From Agrobacterium fabrum str. C58 (lineage in GTDB: Bacteria > Pseudomonadota > Alphaproteobacteria > Rhizobiales > Rhizobiaceae): a DNA stretch of 64,000 nt. Of the stretch, positions 8,980 through 17,958 are shown in pieces. Every line of letters starts with the position of its first letter. The stretch's first letter is position 1. Both the position numbers and the translations under genes were made by a program. The notes below the pieces were generated by a model. The model saw nothing but the letters and a program-made list of their open reading frames with translations. It did no database searches and was not told where the DNA came from. The stretch is taken from the NCBI RefSeq assembly GCF_000092025.1, contig NC_003062.2:2520001-2584000 (forward strand), written 5' to 3'.

Positions 8980-10040
8980 CAAGGTTTGAAACCATCAAGA
9001 CACCGGAAGCGCTGCTCGAAGCGGGGCTGATCGAAGCAGAGGCGCTTGAGGGTCTGCGCGCGGTGACGCAGCGTTATGCGCTCGCCATCACGCCAGCGGT
9101 TACCGGGCTGATGGATAGTCACGATCCGCAGGATCCGATCGCCCGGCAATTTGTGCCTGACCTCGCCGAACTCGTCCATCTTCCCGAAGAACGCGACGAT
9201 CCGATCGGCGACGACGCCCATAGCCCCGTCCACGGCATCGTTCACCGTTATCCCGACCGCGTGCTTTTGAAGGCGGTGCATGTTTGCCCGGTCTATTGCC
9301 GTTTCTGTTTCCGCCGCGAAATGGTCGGCCCGCAGGGCAACGGGATGATGAGCCCGGAAGAGCTGGACGCTGCATTCGCCTATATAAAAGAGAACCCGGC
9401 TATCTGGGAGGTCATCCTCACCGGTGGCGATCCTCTGGTGCTCTCGCCACGACGATTGTCAGACCTGATGAAACGGCTAAGGGACATACCGCACGTCAAG
9501 ATCGTCCGTTTCCATACCCGCGTGCCGGTTGTCGATCCCGACCGCATTGACGCGCCACTGATCGAAGCATTGAAGGCGAGCGGCAAAACCACCTATGTCG
9601 CCCTGCATGCCAATCACGCCCGCGAACTCGGCGATGCTGCCAGAAACGCCTGCGCACGGTTGATCGATGCCGGCATAGCCATGGTCAGCCAGACCGTTCT
9701 TTTGAAGGGCATCAACGATGATCCGGCGGTTCTGGCCGACCTGATGCGCAGCTTCGTCGAAAACCGTATCAAGCCCTATTATCTGCACCATCCCGATCTT
9801 GCCCCGGGCACAAGCCATTTCCGGTTGACGATCGAAGAGGGGCAGCGAATCGTTTCCGCCTTGCGCGGGCATGTCTCCGGTCTTTGCCAGCCGACCTATG
9901 TTCTCGACATCCCCGGCGGTCACGGCAAGGCCATGATCGGCCGAAATGCGGCCGAAAAAACCCGCGATGGCTGTTACTCCGTCTCCGACTTCAACGGAAA
10001 CGATCATATTTACCCGCCGGCGACATCCGGCAGCTATTAA
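8976..10040 (+). CDS. epmB: Lysine 2,3-aminomutase (EpmB/YjeK), EF-P modification
   Basis: The 354-residue protein is a radical-SAM enzyme that converts (S)-lysine to the (R)-beta-lysine used by EpmA. The cluster-binding motif CX3CX2C is visible as CPVYCRFC at about residues 107-114. The C-terminal GGHGK holds the lysine expected to bind pyridoxal phosphate. The ATG at 8976 overlaps the epmA stop; an in-frame ATG at 8949 lies inside epmA and is less likely. The short C-terminal tail fits EpmB rather than the longer clostridial aminomutases. A hairpin with a T-run follows the stop. Confidence 0.93.
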   Translation: MTRFETIKTPEALLEAGLIEAEALEGLRAVTQRYALAITPAVTGLMDSHDPQDPIARQFVPDLAELVHLPEERDDPIGDDAHSPVHGIVHRYPDRVLLKAVHVCPVYCRFCFRREMVGPQGNGMMSPEELDAAFAYIKENPAIWEVILTGGDPLVLSPRRLSDLMKRLRDIPHVKIVRFHTRVPVVDPDRIDAPLIEALKASGKTTYVALHANHARELGDAARNACARLIDAGIAMVSQTVLLKGINDDPAVLADLMRSFVENRIKPYYLHHPDLAPGTSHFRLTIEEGQRIVSALRGHVSGLCQPTYVLDIPGGHGKAMIGRNAAEKTRDGCYSVSDFNGNDHIYPPATSGSY

Positions 10041-10051
10041 AAAAAAGCATA

Positions 10052-10075
10052 AAAAGCTCGCCACGCCGGGCTTTT
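10052..10075 (+). terminator. Probable terminator of epmAB
   Basis: AAAAGCTCG (10052-10060) pairs with CGGGCTTTT (10067-10075) with one G-U wobble; the right arm ends in four T residues. It lies 12 bases after the epmB stop. Confidence 0.7.
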
Positions 10076-10253
10076 CGCGGCGGCTTCCCACGAAAACAAA
10101 AATTTCACATTTCCGCCCCTCTCCTGTCATCATAAAGAAAAATATTCTACCTATAACAATCAGCATTGATTTTAGTGCTGGTCTGGATTATCAGTGTGGA
10201 ACTGGAGAACGAGTCTCCTGATTCTGGGCCAACACCAATACAGGGAGTGTGTC

Positions 10254-10346
10254 ATGTCAAAACATATCAACATCAACGCAATCCTTGGTCTTGTGTCCTG
10301 GAATGCTGGATTTAAATCCACGTGTTCCCGCTGCTGTCGAATGTGA
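10254..10346 (+). CDS. Candidate 30-residue ORF ending in a cysteine cluster
   Basis: An ATG at 10254 preceded by AGGGAG at a suitable distance opens a 30-codon frame ending with TGA at 10344-10346. The peptide begins MSKHININAILGLV and ends STCSRCCRM, with three cysteines in the last seven residues. No protein family is recognised. It lies 73 bases before the 62-residue ORF, which could make it a leader peptide, but the intervening palindrome ATTTTC-T-GAAAAT (about 10359-10371) has no clear terminator form. It may also be chance in a region carrying a small RNA. Confidence 0.35.
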   Translation: MSKHININAILGLVSWNAGFKSTCSRCCRM

Positions 10347-10419
10347 CCTGACGGTCTCAATTTTCTGAAAATCAGTTCGACAACATGCTGTGTTAATGAG
10401 CCACAGCGGGAGTATACCT

Positions 10420-10608
10420 ATGCAAAAGCAAGTTATTGAATTCGCTGGCGAACCCGTCGGCATCGTCATACCGGACAACGACCGGCTGAAGTTCATCGCG
10501 GTGAAGTTCCACGTTCACGACCTGGACGAACAGAAGTTCGACAGCGCCGACGACGTGCGCATCGCGATCCGCGATCTGGTGCGCAGCCGGAATCTGGCCG
10601 CGGCCTGA
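10420..10608 (+). CDS. Conserved-looking 62-residue hypothetical protein
   Basis: The ATG at 10420 follows GCGGGAG at a good distance and gives MQKQVIEFAGEPVG. The protein is soluble and mixed alpha/beta. It has the strand-like segments EPVGIVIP and LKFIAVKFHVHDL followed by a charged helix ADDVRIAIRDLVRSRN. There is no signal or membrane segment. I do not recognise a domain. It has its own ribosome site and a downstream terminator, which argues that it is a real monocistronic gene. An upstream in-frame ATG at 10390 is less well placed. Confidence 0.65.
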   Translation: MQKQVIEFAGEPVGIVIPDNDRLKFIAVKFHVHDLDEQKFDSADDVRIAIRDLVRSRNLAAA

Positions 10609-10654
10609 TGCGGGAAACCCGTTACGCAATCGCTGCCACGTCCCCGTCAAAACC

Positions 10655-10704
10655 AAAGCGCGCCCGATATCGTATCCCGAACACGGGGTCGATGGCGCGC
10701 TTTT
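10655..10704 (+). terminator. Probable terminator after the 62-residue ORF
   Basis: AAAGCGCGCC (10655-10664) pairs with GGCGCGCTTT (10694-10703), and the right arm runs into TTTT. The inside of the stem-loop holds further partial pairing (CGAT/ATCG). Confidence 0.75.
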
Positions 10705-10959
10705 AGTGTATCAATTCGTCTGAGCGGCTGACCACAAGCCATTCGCGACGTCTCAAAAGTTCTGATGCAGTGAGCTGAAAAAGTACCTGTAAATCAGGAT
10801 TGGAGCCAAGGGCTGTGTATACGGCCTTCCTGACGCTCCAAATTCTTCCCTCATTCCTGTTGCCCGCAACAAGCCTTAAGGCTGCCACTCGCCACCAAGT
10901 CTTTACGCTGAAAAGGCTTTCCCTCCACGCGGATGTCCTGTCAAAGGATCGGAATAGAG
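10705..10959. other. Gene-poor stretch with no supported feature
   Basis: This 255-base stretch separates the terminator from the stop of the Lrp/AsnC-like gene. A 61-codon minus-strand frame (10703-10888) is open, but it lacks a clear ribosome site, ends inside the terminator stem and matches nothing I know. Base composition is less GC-rich than in the flanking genes. I see no convincing RNA gene or repeat. Confidence 0.5.
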
Positions 10960-11196
10960 TCAGAACGCGGTGAAGGTCAGCGTCGTCAGCGAACGGACGA
11001 TGCCGGGAATATTGACGATATGCTGATTGATGAATTTGCCGATATCTTCCTCCTGCGGAAGATAGATTTTCAGCATCAGATCATATTCGCCGCTGGTGGA
11101 ATAAAGCTCGGAAACGAGTTCTGTTTTATAAATGGCATCGGCGACATCATAGGTCTTGCCGGGCTCGCATTGAAGCTGAACAAAAATGGGCTTCAT
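10960..11196 (-). CDS. Stand-alone Lrp/AsnC ligand-binding (RAM) domain protein
   Basis: The 78-residue protein matches the C-terminal effector and oligomerisation domain of Lrp/AsnC regulators but has no helix-turn-helix. The pattern MKPIFVQLQCEPGKTYDVA, then TSGEYDLMLKIYL, then VRSLTTLTF is the alpha/beta sandwich typical of that domain. The start at 11196 follows GGGAGGTG on the minus strand; an upstream ATG at 11250 adds an unlike extension. Stand-alone RAM proteins may sense amino acids or mix with full-length Lrp-type regulators. Nothing beside it shows a target. Confidence 0.85.
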   Translation of the reverse strand: MKPIFVQLQCEPGKTYDVADAIYKTELVSELYSTSGEYDLMLKIYLPQEEDIGKFINQHIVNIPGIVRSLTTLTFTAF

Positions 11197-11298
11197 GGAC
11201 ACCTCCCGTATTGGAATTTGCGGTGCGTGGCGCCGTCCGCCACACGTCATGGCGCACTATTGGCTTAGCCGCGGCGCTCTTGCAAGACCGTCCCCGAT

Positions 11299-12225
11299 TT
11301 ACGCCGAAAAGTCTTCGCCGGCGACATCCCTGCCGATTGCGGCCTGATAAACGATCCAGCGCCGGAAACTTTCAAGGGGCGGATAGGTCGCGCGGTCCGG
11401 CATGCATGCAAGATAATAGGCCTCTTCGCTTTCCACTTCCCCCGCAACGGCTGAGACCAGACGTCCGCTTCGCAATTCCTCCTCGATCATGAAGGACGGC
11501 ACAAGCGAAGCCCCGACGCCAGCGCTCGACGCCTCGGCAATCGTCGTGAACTGATCGAACAGCATGCCGTGCACATTGTCGAAACGCACATCATGGCTGC
11601 GAAACCATTGTTCCCAGGCGTCCGGCCGGGTTGTCATGTGCAGGAGTGGTACATGCAGCAGATCATCCGGCCGAGAAAGCCCGTAAAGTTCCTTGAAAGC
11701 CGGGCTACACACCGGAATGACCTTTTCATGCATCAGGAAAGCCAGTTCGGTGCCCGGCCAATGCGGCAAACCGAAATGGATCGCCGCATCGACGGTATCG
11801 GTGCGGAAATCGAACAGCGACGACCGCGTCAGAAGATTGACCGAAATGCCGGGATGCCGGGCGATGAAATCCGGAAGGCGGGGCACCAGCCAGCGTGTGC
11901 CGAAGCTGGGCAGCACGCCGAGATTGAGCGTGCCACCATCCGGATTGGCGCGCAGATTGAGGGACGCCGTCGAAATACGCCGCAAAGCCTCGCGGATTTC
12001 CCGCGCGTAACCTTCCCCCGCCCGGGTCAAGCGGATGGTCTGCCGTTCACGCAGGAACAGTGCCACACCAAGCTGCTCTTCAAGCGCCAGAATCTGCCGG
12101 CTGACCGCACCCTGTGTCAGGCCGAGCTCCCTTGCCGCTGCGGTAACGCTGCCGGTGCGCGATGCAGCCTCGAAAGCCGCCAGCAGCGAAAGCGACGGCA
12201 GAAAACGGCGCGGCGGCAGAACCAT
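11299..12225 (-). CDS. LysR-family regulator (GcvA-like subgroup)
   Basis: The 308-residue protein has an N-terminal winged helix-turn-helix, with SLLAAFEAASRTGSVTAAARELGLTQGAVSRQI at residues about 12-44, followed by a periplasmic-binding-protein-like effector domain. The opening PSLSLLAAFEAAARTGS style is usual in GcvA-type regulators. It is divergent from the FAD oxidoreductase with 130 bases between the starts, the normal arrangement for a LysR regulator and its target. The inducer is unknown; an amine or amino acid is inferred from the neighbour. Confidence 0.88.
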   Translation of the reverse strand: MVLPPRRFLPSLSLLAAFEAASRTGSVTAAARELGLTQGAVSRQILALEEQLGVALFLRERQTIRLTRAGEGYAREIREALRRISTASLNLRANPDGGTLNLGVLPSFGTRWLVPRLPDFIARHPGISVNLLTRSSLFDFRTDTVDAAIHFGLPHWPGTELAFLMHEKVIPVCSPAFKELYGLSRPDDLLHVPLLHMTTRPDAWEQWFRSHDVRFDNVHGMLFDQFTTIAEASSAGVGASLVPSFMIEEELRSGRLVSAVAGEVESEEAYYLACMPDRATYPPLESFRRWIVYQAAIGRDVAGEDFSA

Positions 12226-12355
12226 ATTCCCTCACGGAATGAACTCTTGACGATATGTCGATATTCAACAGACAGACTGGCTTGTAAAGTCTCATAAACA
12301 AGGGCTTGTCACTCATACGCAAATCAAATGAACTCGCCCGCACTATGGTGGAACG

Positions 12356-13639
12356 ATGTATAACGACCCGCGCTCGCATGGCCTCTGGGAAAAGACCGCG
12401 CCGCAGCCGCCCGTGACACCGGCGCTGCAAGGGGATGCGGTTGCCGACGTCGTGGTCGTTGGTGGTGGTTTCACCGGGCAATCTGCCGCGTTGCATCTTG
12501 CCGAAGGCGGTCTCGACGTCATCCTGCTGGAAGCGAAAGAGATCGGTTTCGGCGGCGCGGGGCGCAATGTCGGCCTCATCAATGGCGGCATGTGGGTCAT
12601 GCCCAAAGAGCTTCCAGATGTATTGGGCGAGACCTACGGAGAGCGGCTGCTCGATCTTCTGGGCGACGCTCCGGTTCTCGTCCGCGAACTCGTGGAAAAA
12701 CACGGCATTCCCTGCGAGATCGAGAAAAATGGGACTTTGCATTGCGCCGTCGGCGAAAAAGGACTCGCCGAAATCCGCGAGCGTTGCGAACAATGGTCGG
12801 CGAGAGGCGCGCCGGTTCGAGTTCTCGATGCTGACGAGACAGCGAGCTATATCGGCAGCACCGCCTATTCCGGTGCGCTTCTCGACAGCCGCGCCGGCAC
12901 GATCCAGCCACTGGCCTATGTTCGTGGCCTTGCCGGCGCAGCACTAAAGGCGGGCGTCCGGCTGCATACGGCAAGCCCGGTCAACGAAACCGGCCGCAAC
13001 GGCGCAAAATGGGTGGTGAAAACGCCGGAAGGATCGGTAACGGCAAAATGGATTGTCGTCGCAACCGAGGCCTACAGCACCGGCCCCTGGCAGATTATCC
13101 GCGAGGAACAGGTTTACTTGCCCTATTTCAATTTCGCGACCAGGCCGCTCAGCGACAACCTTCAGAAAAGCATCCTGCCCGGTCGGCAGGGCTGCTGGGA
13201 TACGAAGGAAATCCTGTCATCCTTCCGTATGGACAAGGCCGGTCGGCTCGTCTTCGGCAGTGTCGGTGCACTGCGTGGCACCGGCACCGCCATTCATCGT
13301 GCCTGGGCGAAACGCTCGCTGAAGCGGCTTTTCCCGCAGCTGGGTGACACGGAATTCGAATGTGAATGGTATGGCCAGATCGGCATGACGGACAATGCCG
13401 TGCCACGCTTCCACAAATTCGCGGAAAATGTCATCGGCTTCTCGGGTTACAACGGCCGCGGCATCGCCCCGGGGACGGCCTTCGGCAAGGTGATTGCCCA
13501 GCATATTCTCGGCGAGATCGCCGAAGCCGATCTTCCCTTGCCGGTGACGGAGCCGAAAGCGCAGGCTTTCCGCGCCGTGAAGGAAGCCTATTACGAGGCG
13601 GGCGCGCAGATCGCCCATTTCGCCGGCGAGCGTTTTTGA
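12356..13639 (+). CDS. FAD-dependent amine/amino-acid oxidoreductase (DAO family, PuuB-like)
   Basis: The 427-residue protein has an N-terminal FAD-binding Rossmann motif, VVVGGGFTGQSAALHLAEGG, at residues about 30-50 and the matching C-terminal GFSGYNGRGIAPGTAFGK typical of the DadA/PuuB/sarcosine-oxidase superfamily. These enzymes oxidise C-N bonds of amino acids or polyamine conjugates; gamma-glutamylputrescine oxidase is the closest class I can suggest. The start MYNDPRSHGLW is usual for that subgroup. It is probably controlled by the divergent LysR gene. Substrate specificity cannot be read from the sequence. Confidence 0.82.
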   Translation: MYNDPRSHGLWEKTAPQPPVTPALQGDAVADVVVVGGGFTGQSAALHLAEGGLDVILLEAKEIGFGGAGRNVGLINGGMWVMPKELPDVLGETYGERLLDLLGDAPVLVRELVEKHGIPCEIEKNGTLHCAVGEKGLAEIRERCEQWSARGAPVRVLDADETASYIGSTAYSGALLDSRAGTIQPLAYVRGLAGAALKAGVRLHTASPVNETGRNGAKWVVKTPEGSVTAKWIVVATEAYSTGPWQIIREEQVYLPYFNFATRPLSDNLQKSILPGRQGCWDTKEILSSFRMDKAGRLVFGSVGALRGTGTAIHRAWAKRSLKRLFPQLGDTEFECEWYGQIGMTDNAVPRFHKFAENVIGFSGYNGRGIAPGTAFGKVIAQHILGEIAEADLPLPVTEPKAQAFRAVKEAYYEAGAQIAHFAGERF

Positions 13640-13788
13640 CAGCGAGAGCCGGTGACGGCAGCTTGAAAGTCGCATGAAACCGACAGGTTGCAGATGCTCG
13701 GGGCAGGCCCAAGCATGATGGCGTCAGGGTTTTCAGCCTCAACCATCTCCTCGCAGAGATATCAGTAACCGCCTCTTTTACTCACCCT

Positions 13789-13816
13789 ATCGATATATCC
13801 TTGAAAATATAATGAT
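13789..13816. promoter_or_regulatory. Mo-box, candidate ModE operator upstream of modA
   Basis: ATCGATATATC (13789-13799) and AATATAATGAT (13806-13816) form imperfect 11-base arms around a 6-base spacer. This is the layout I recall for ModE sites (ATCGNTATATA-N6-TATATNNCGAT). It lies 56 bases before the modA start. A further half-site ATCGTTATAT lies at 13831-13840. A ModE-like gene sits at the far end of the mod operon. Confidence 0.7.
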
Positions 13817-13872
13817 TGCCCTATAGGCCTATCGTTATATTCATCGGAATACATCTGACCCTGGGGGACATC

Positions 13873-14664
13873 ATGAGACTTATGCGCCGCAGCTTCTTCA
13901 AAACCATTGCCGCCGCCACATCCTTCTGGATGGCGGCCTCCTTTGTGGCTGTTCCGGCCCATGCCGCCGAGAAGGTTACGGTTTTTGCCGCCGCGAGCAT
14001 GAAAAACGCGCTCGACGCCATCAATGCGGAATGGGCCAAGGAAAGCGGCAACGAAGCGACGGTTTCTTATGCCGCAAGCTCAGCGCTCGCCAAGCAGATC
14101 GAACAGGGCGCGCCTGCGGATATTTTCATCTCTGCCGACCTCGCATGGATGGACTATGTCGTCGACAAGAAGCTGATCAATGGCGACAGCCGCTCCAATC
14201 TTCTCGGCAACCGCATCGTTCTCGTCGCGCCCGCAGACAAGGCAAAACCGGTCGATATCAAGCAGGGCTTTGATCTTGCGGCTCTGGTTGGCGATGGTCG
14301 CCTCGCCATGGGTGCAGTCGATTCCGTTCCTGCTGGTAAATACGGCAAGGCCGCGCTGGAAAAACTCGGCGTCTGGTCCTCGGTCGAAAAGAAAGTCGCC
14401 GGCGCAGAGAGCGTGCGCGCAGCACTACTACTCGTCTCGCGCGGCGAAGCCCCCTATGGCATCGTCTACCAGACCGACGCCGCCGCCGATCCCGGCGTGA
14501 AAATCGTCGGCACCTTCCCGGAAGACAGCCATCCGCCGATCATCTACCCGGTTGCCATTCTCTCGGAAGCAAAATCTCCGGCAGCGAAGTCCTATCTGGA
14601 TTTCCTAAAGTCCGCGAAGGCGACGCCTTTCTTCGAAAAGCAAGGCTTTACCGTTTTGAAATAA
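13873..14664 (+). CDS. modA: Molybdate ABC transporter, periplasmic binding protein
   Basis: The 263-residue protein is a molybdate/tungstate-binding protein. The start at 13873 follows GGGGGA and gives a signal peptide, with RRSFFKTIAAATSFWMAASF ending at AHAAEK (cleavage at about residue 33). The mature protein opens with VTVFAAASMKNALDAI, the family motif whose serines contact the oxyanion. Other family segments are YAASSALAKQIEQGAPADIFISAD and VPAGKYGKAAL. It delivers molybdate to ModBC for molybdenum cofactor enzymes. Expression is likely repressed by Mo-loaded ModE through the Mo-box upstream. Confidence 0.95.
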   Translation: MRLMRRSFFKTIAAATSFWMAASFVAVPAHAAEKVTVFAAASMKNALDAINAEWAKESGNEATVSYAASSALAKQIEQGAPADIFISADLAWMDYVVDKKLINGDSRSNLLGNRIVLVAPADKAKPVDIKQGFDLAALVGDGRLAMGAVDSVPAGKYGKAALEKLGVWSSVEKKVAGAESVRAALLLVSRGEAPYGIVYQTDAAADPGVKIVGTFPEDSHPPIIYPVAILSEAKSPAAKSYLDFLKSAKATPFFEKQGFTVLK

Positions 14665-14674
14665 GCTTGCTTCA

Positions 14675-14694
14675 GGCCCGCTTTCCGGCGGGCC
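14675..14694. other. GC-rich hairpin between modA and modB
   Basis: GGCCCGC (14675-14681) and GCGGGCC (14688-14694) form a perfect 7-bp stem with a 6-base loop and no T-run. This position, between a binding-protein gene and its permease gene, is where mRNA-protecting hairpins commonly raise binding-protein yield relative to the membrane parts. Confidence 0.5.
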
Positions 14695-14717
14695 ATGAAA
14701 CATGACGATTGCAGGAT

Positions 14718-15425
14718 ATGGCATTGCATTGGTGGACACTCAGCCCTGAAGAATGGACGGCAATCAGGCTCAGCCTGTGGGTGTCCTCCATCGCCATGCT
14801 GGCCAGCCTGCCCTTCGGCATCGCTGTGGCCGTGGCGCTGGCGCGCGGCCGCTTCTGGGGCAAATCGCTGCTCAACGGCATCGTCCACTTGCCCCTCATT
14901 CTGCCACCCGTCGTCACCGGTTTTCTGCTGCTGGTCCTCTTCGGCCGCAGAGGCGCAATCGGCCAATTTCTCGATAGCTGGTTCGGCATAGTCTTTTCCT
15001 TTCGCTGGACAGGTGCGGCACTTGCCTGCGCCGTCATGGCCTTTCCGCTGATGGTGCGCTCCATCCGTCTCTCCATCGAAGCGGTGGACCGCAAGCTGGA
15101 AGAGGCGGCGGGAACATTGGGGGCAAGCCCGCTCTGGGTGTTCCTTACCGTCACCCTGCCACTGACGCTGCCCGGCATCATCGCCGGCATGATCCTCGCT
15201 TTCGCCAAGGCCATGGGCGAATTCGGTGCGACCATCACCTTCGTGTCCAATATTCCGGGCGAGACCCAGACGCTGTCCGCCGCCATCTACACCTTCACGC
15301 AGGTTCCGGGCGGCGATGCCGGCGCATTGCGCCTCACCATCGTTTCGGTCGTGATTTCCATACTGGCGCTGCTCGTCTCGGAGCTTCTGGCCCGTATCAT
15401 CGGCAAACGGGTGAGCATGGAATGA
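14718..15425 (+). CDS. modB: Molybdate ABC transporter, permease
   Basis: The 235-residue inner-membrane protein opens with [24 protein letters not shown], characteristic of ModB, and has about five membrane helices. The EAA loop that docks the ATPase is seen in [22 protein letters not shown]. The ATG at 14718 is preferred over an in-frame TTG at 14709. The stop overlaps modC as ATGA, so the two are translationally coupled. It forms the molybdate channel as a homodimer with ModC. Confidence 0.93.
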
Positions 15426-16498
15426 CGCTTTCAGTCTCCGCCCGTCACCGCCTCGGCACCTTTGAACTCGACGCCTCCTTCACTTCCGAAGGCGGAGTGA
15501 CCGCCCTTTTCGGGCGTTCCGGCTCCGGCAAGACATCGATGATCCGCATCATCGCCGGTCTGCTGCGGCCGGATGAAGGACAGATTTCGCTGGATGGCGA
15601 AGTGCTGGCCGATAGTGGAAAGCGCCTGTTTCTGCCGGCCCATAAGCGCCGCTTCGGTTATGTCTTTCAGGAGGCGCGACTCTTCCCGCATCTCAGCGTC
15701 GCACAAAACCTGCGATACGGCAGATGGTTCACCACGGGCAAAGACACAAATGCGAATGACGACCGCATCATCGACATGCTCGGCATCAGCCATCTTCTGC
15801 AGCGTCGCCCTAACAGGCTCTCGGGCGGGGAAAAACAGCGTGTCGCCATCGGTCGCGCACTACTCTCATCGCCAAGACTGCTGCTGATGGACGAACCGCT
15901 CGCCTCGCTGGACGAGCAGCGCAAGGCCGAGATCATTCCCTATCTCGAGCGGCTGCGCGACGAGACAAAAATCCCGATCGTTTATGTCAGCCATTCCATC
16001 CAGGAAGTCGCCCGCCTCGCAGACCGCGTCGTGGTGATGAAAGACGGCAAGGTGGAGGCTGAAGGAAAAGCGGCCGAGGTGCTGTCGAGACCCGATTTCA
16101 GCACCTATCTCGAGCGCCGGGAAGCAGGCAGCATCCTTTCGGGAAATATCGAAAGCTTCGATGAAAGACACGGGCTTGCCGCCGTCAGGCTCAATGCGGC
16201 GCTCCTGCAGGTTCCGGCAAAAAAGGCAACAGCCGGCACCCCTGCACGGGTGCTGATACCTGCACGTGATGTCATGCTGGCTCTGGTAAAACCCGAGGGT
16301 CTCAGCGCGCTCAACATTCTCGAGGGCCATGTCACTGGTATCTCGGAGAGCGAAGACGGAATGGTGACGATACAGATGGATTGCGGCGGCGATATTATCC
16401 AGTCGCGCATCACCGACCTCTCCCGCGAGCGGCTGCATCTGGAACCCGGCAAACCGGTTCATGCGATTATAAAGTCGGCGGCTCTCGATCCCTATTGA
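15422..16498 (+). CDS. modC: Molybdate ABC transporter, ATP-binding protein
   Basis: The 358-residue ATPase has Walker [11 protein letters not shown] at residues about 31-40, signature [16 protein letters not shown], and Walker [13 protein letters not shown]. Residues from about 290 form the C-terminal Mop-like (TOBE) domain that senses bound molybdate in ModC proteins. It drives transport through ModB. The last 32 bases overlap the convergent modE-like gene, so simultaneous transcription of the two could interfere. Confidence 0.94.
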
Positions 16499-16862
16499 GC
16501 GCATCTTGCGGGTTGCGGTTGGCCTCCAGCCAGTCGATATCCTCGCGCAGGGCCTCGTTCATCCGCTCTTCCATGCCACGATAACGTTCCAGCAATTCGG
16601 CGCCGAAGACAGTCAGTGCTGCGCCGCCACCCTGCTTGCCCCCACGCTGGGAACAGATCACCGGCTGCCTGAACATGTGGTTCAGCGCATCTACCAGCAG
16701 CCATGCGCGTCGATAGGACATGTCCATTGCCCGACCGGCGGCGGAGATCGATCCGGTCTCGGCAATCAATTGCATCAACTCGACCTTGCCGTGCCCCAGA
16801 CGCTCTCCGGGTGGAAAATCGATGCGGAGAACGGGTTTCAGTGGCAGGCGTTTCTCGCTCAT
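16467..16862 (-). CDS. modE: ModE-like regulator lacking the molybdate-binding domains
   Basis: The 131-residue protein equals the N-terminal winged helix-turn-helix half of ModE. The segment [38 protein letters not shown] (residues about 24-61) holds the DNA-binding motif. The molybdate-binding Mop domains of E. coli ModE (262 residues) are absent, as in many rhizobial and archaeal homologues. It may sense molybdate by another route or work with ModC. It is convergent with modC and overlaps its end. It starts 3 bases after the stop of the P1 peptidase gene, so it may be transcribed with it. Confidence 0.85.
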
Positions 16863-16865
16863 GGT

Positions 16866-17870
16866 TCAAAAACCCCGGCCATGAATGTCACGATAGGCCC
16901 TCTGCGCCCCATCCACAGGTAACGCCGTCGCCTCATAGACGCCGCGCGCCACCGCCCGCGCCATCACTATTGTCGCGAGATAGCAAAGCTCGGCAAAATG
17001 AGCGCCGCCCTCCTGAGGTTTGTCACCAGTCGCGGCCGCGAACATGGTGTCGCCATCGCTCGGCAGATGGGCGGGCAGAACCGCACGCGCAAGCCCGTCA
17101 TGCGCCATGATGGAGAGGCGATGGGCCTGCGCCTTGGTGAGCACCGCATCGGTTACCACGGCGCCGATGGTCGTCGCGGTGAGATTGACGCCCTTGAGGC
17201 GAAGCGCCGTATCATCCGCTGTAAAACGAGCGGGAAAACCGTGATCGCCGAATTCGCCATGCACTTCAAAAGGTGCTGACCAGAAATGGCGGCTCGTGCC
17301 GACGGTTGCGGAACCAAGGGCATTGACGGCAACGATTGCCGCAACCTTGTATCCGCCAGAACTGATGGCGCTTGCCGAACCGAGCCCGCCCTTGAAAGTC
17401 GCGGTCGTCGCGCCCGTTCCTGCACCCGCCGTTCCAAGTTCGAAAGGGTCACGGCCCGCCGCCTTGAAAGCCGCATATCCCATCTCACGATAGGGCGAAT
17501 GCAGCCCCCAATCCTTATTCCCGCCATTCAACATATCCATGAGGATCGCCTGCGGCACGATGGGCACACGGGTGGAGCCCACCTGCAAGCCACGACCGAT
17601 CTCACGTAATCCGGCCTGAACACCGCCCGCCGCATCCAGCCCAAAGGCGGAGCCACCGGAAAGTACCAGTGCATCCACCGTTTCAACCGTCATGGACGGG
17701 TCCAGCAGGCCGGTATCGCGCCCGCCGGGCGCACCGCCGAGAACCGAACCGGAAGCAACGGCAGGCTTTTCGAAAACAATCGCCGTAACGCCGGAGCCGA
17801 GGGAGAGATCGGTGACATTGCCGACCAGAATACCGTCGATATCCGTGAGAAGATTGTTGTGTGCCGCCAT
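16866..17870 (-). CDS. P1-family (DmpA-type) N-terminal nucleophile peptidase
   Basis: The 334-residue protein resembles DmpA/BapA aminopeptidases, which cleave themselves to expose a catalytic serine and remove N-terminal or beta-amino residues. Family segments visible are LTDIDGILVGNVTD near the start, VLGGAPGGRDTGLLDP, and the Gly-rich LSGGSAFGLDAAGGVQAGL. The start at 17870 follows GGGGAA on the minus strand; a further upstream ATG at 17933 is less likely. It lies 88 bases after thiG and just before modE, co-directional with both. A physiological substrate cannot be named. Confidence 0.85.
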   Translation of the reverse strand: MAAHNNLLTDIDGILVGNVTDLSLGSGVTAIVFEKPAVASGSVLGGAPGGRDTGLLDPSMTVETVDALVLSGGSAFGLDAAGGVQAGLREIGRGLQVGSTRVPIVPQAILMDMLNGGNKDWGLHSPYREMGYAAFKAAGRDPFELGTAGAGTGATTATFKGGLGSASAISSGGYKVAAIVAVNALGSATVGTSRHFWSAPFEVHGEFGDHGFPARFTADDTALRLKGVNLTATTIGAVVTDAVLTKAQAHRLSIMAHDGLARAVLPAHLPSDGDTMFAAATGDKPQEGGAHFAELCYLATIVMARAVARGVYEATALPVDGAQRAYRDIHGRGF

Positions 17871-17958
17871 GCTGTTCCCCTTTACTCCCGGTATCCCGCC
17901 GCCACGGGACACTGTCAACGCAAAAGGTGACATGCCCGACCTTGGCGGAAAGCGGCGA

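Noticed and set aside
10703..10888. A 61-codon minus-strand ORF in the gene-poor stretch
   Set aside because: It has no clear ribosome site, its end lies in a terminator stem and nothing in it is recognisable; reported only as part of the region.
13694..13716. Imperfect hairpin after the FAD oxidoreductase (ATGCT...AGCAT)
   Set aside because: The stem is interrupted and has no T-run on either strand, so it is too weak to call a terminator.
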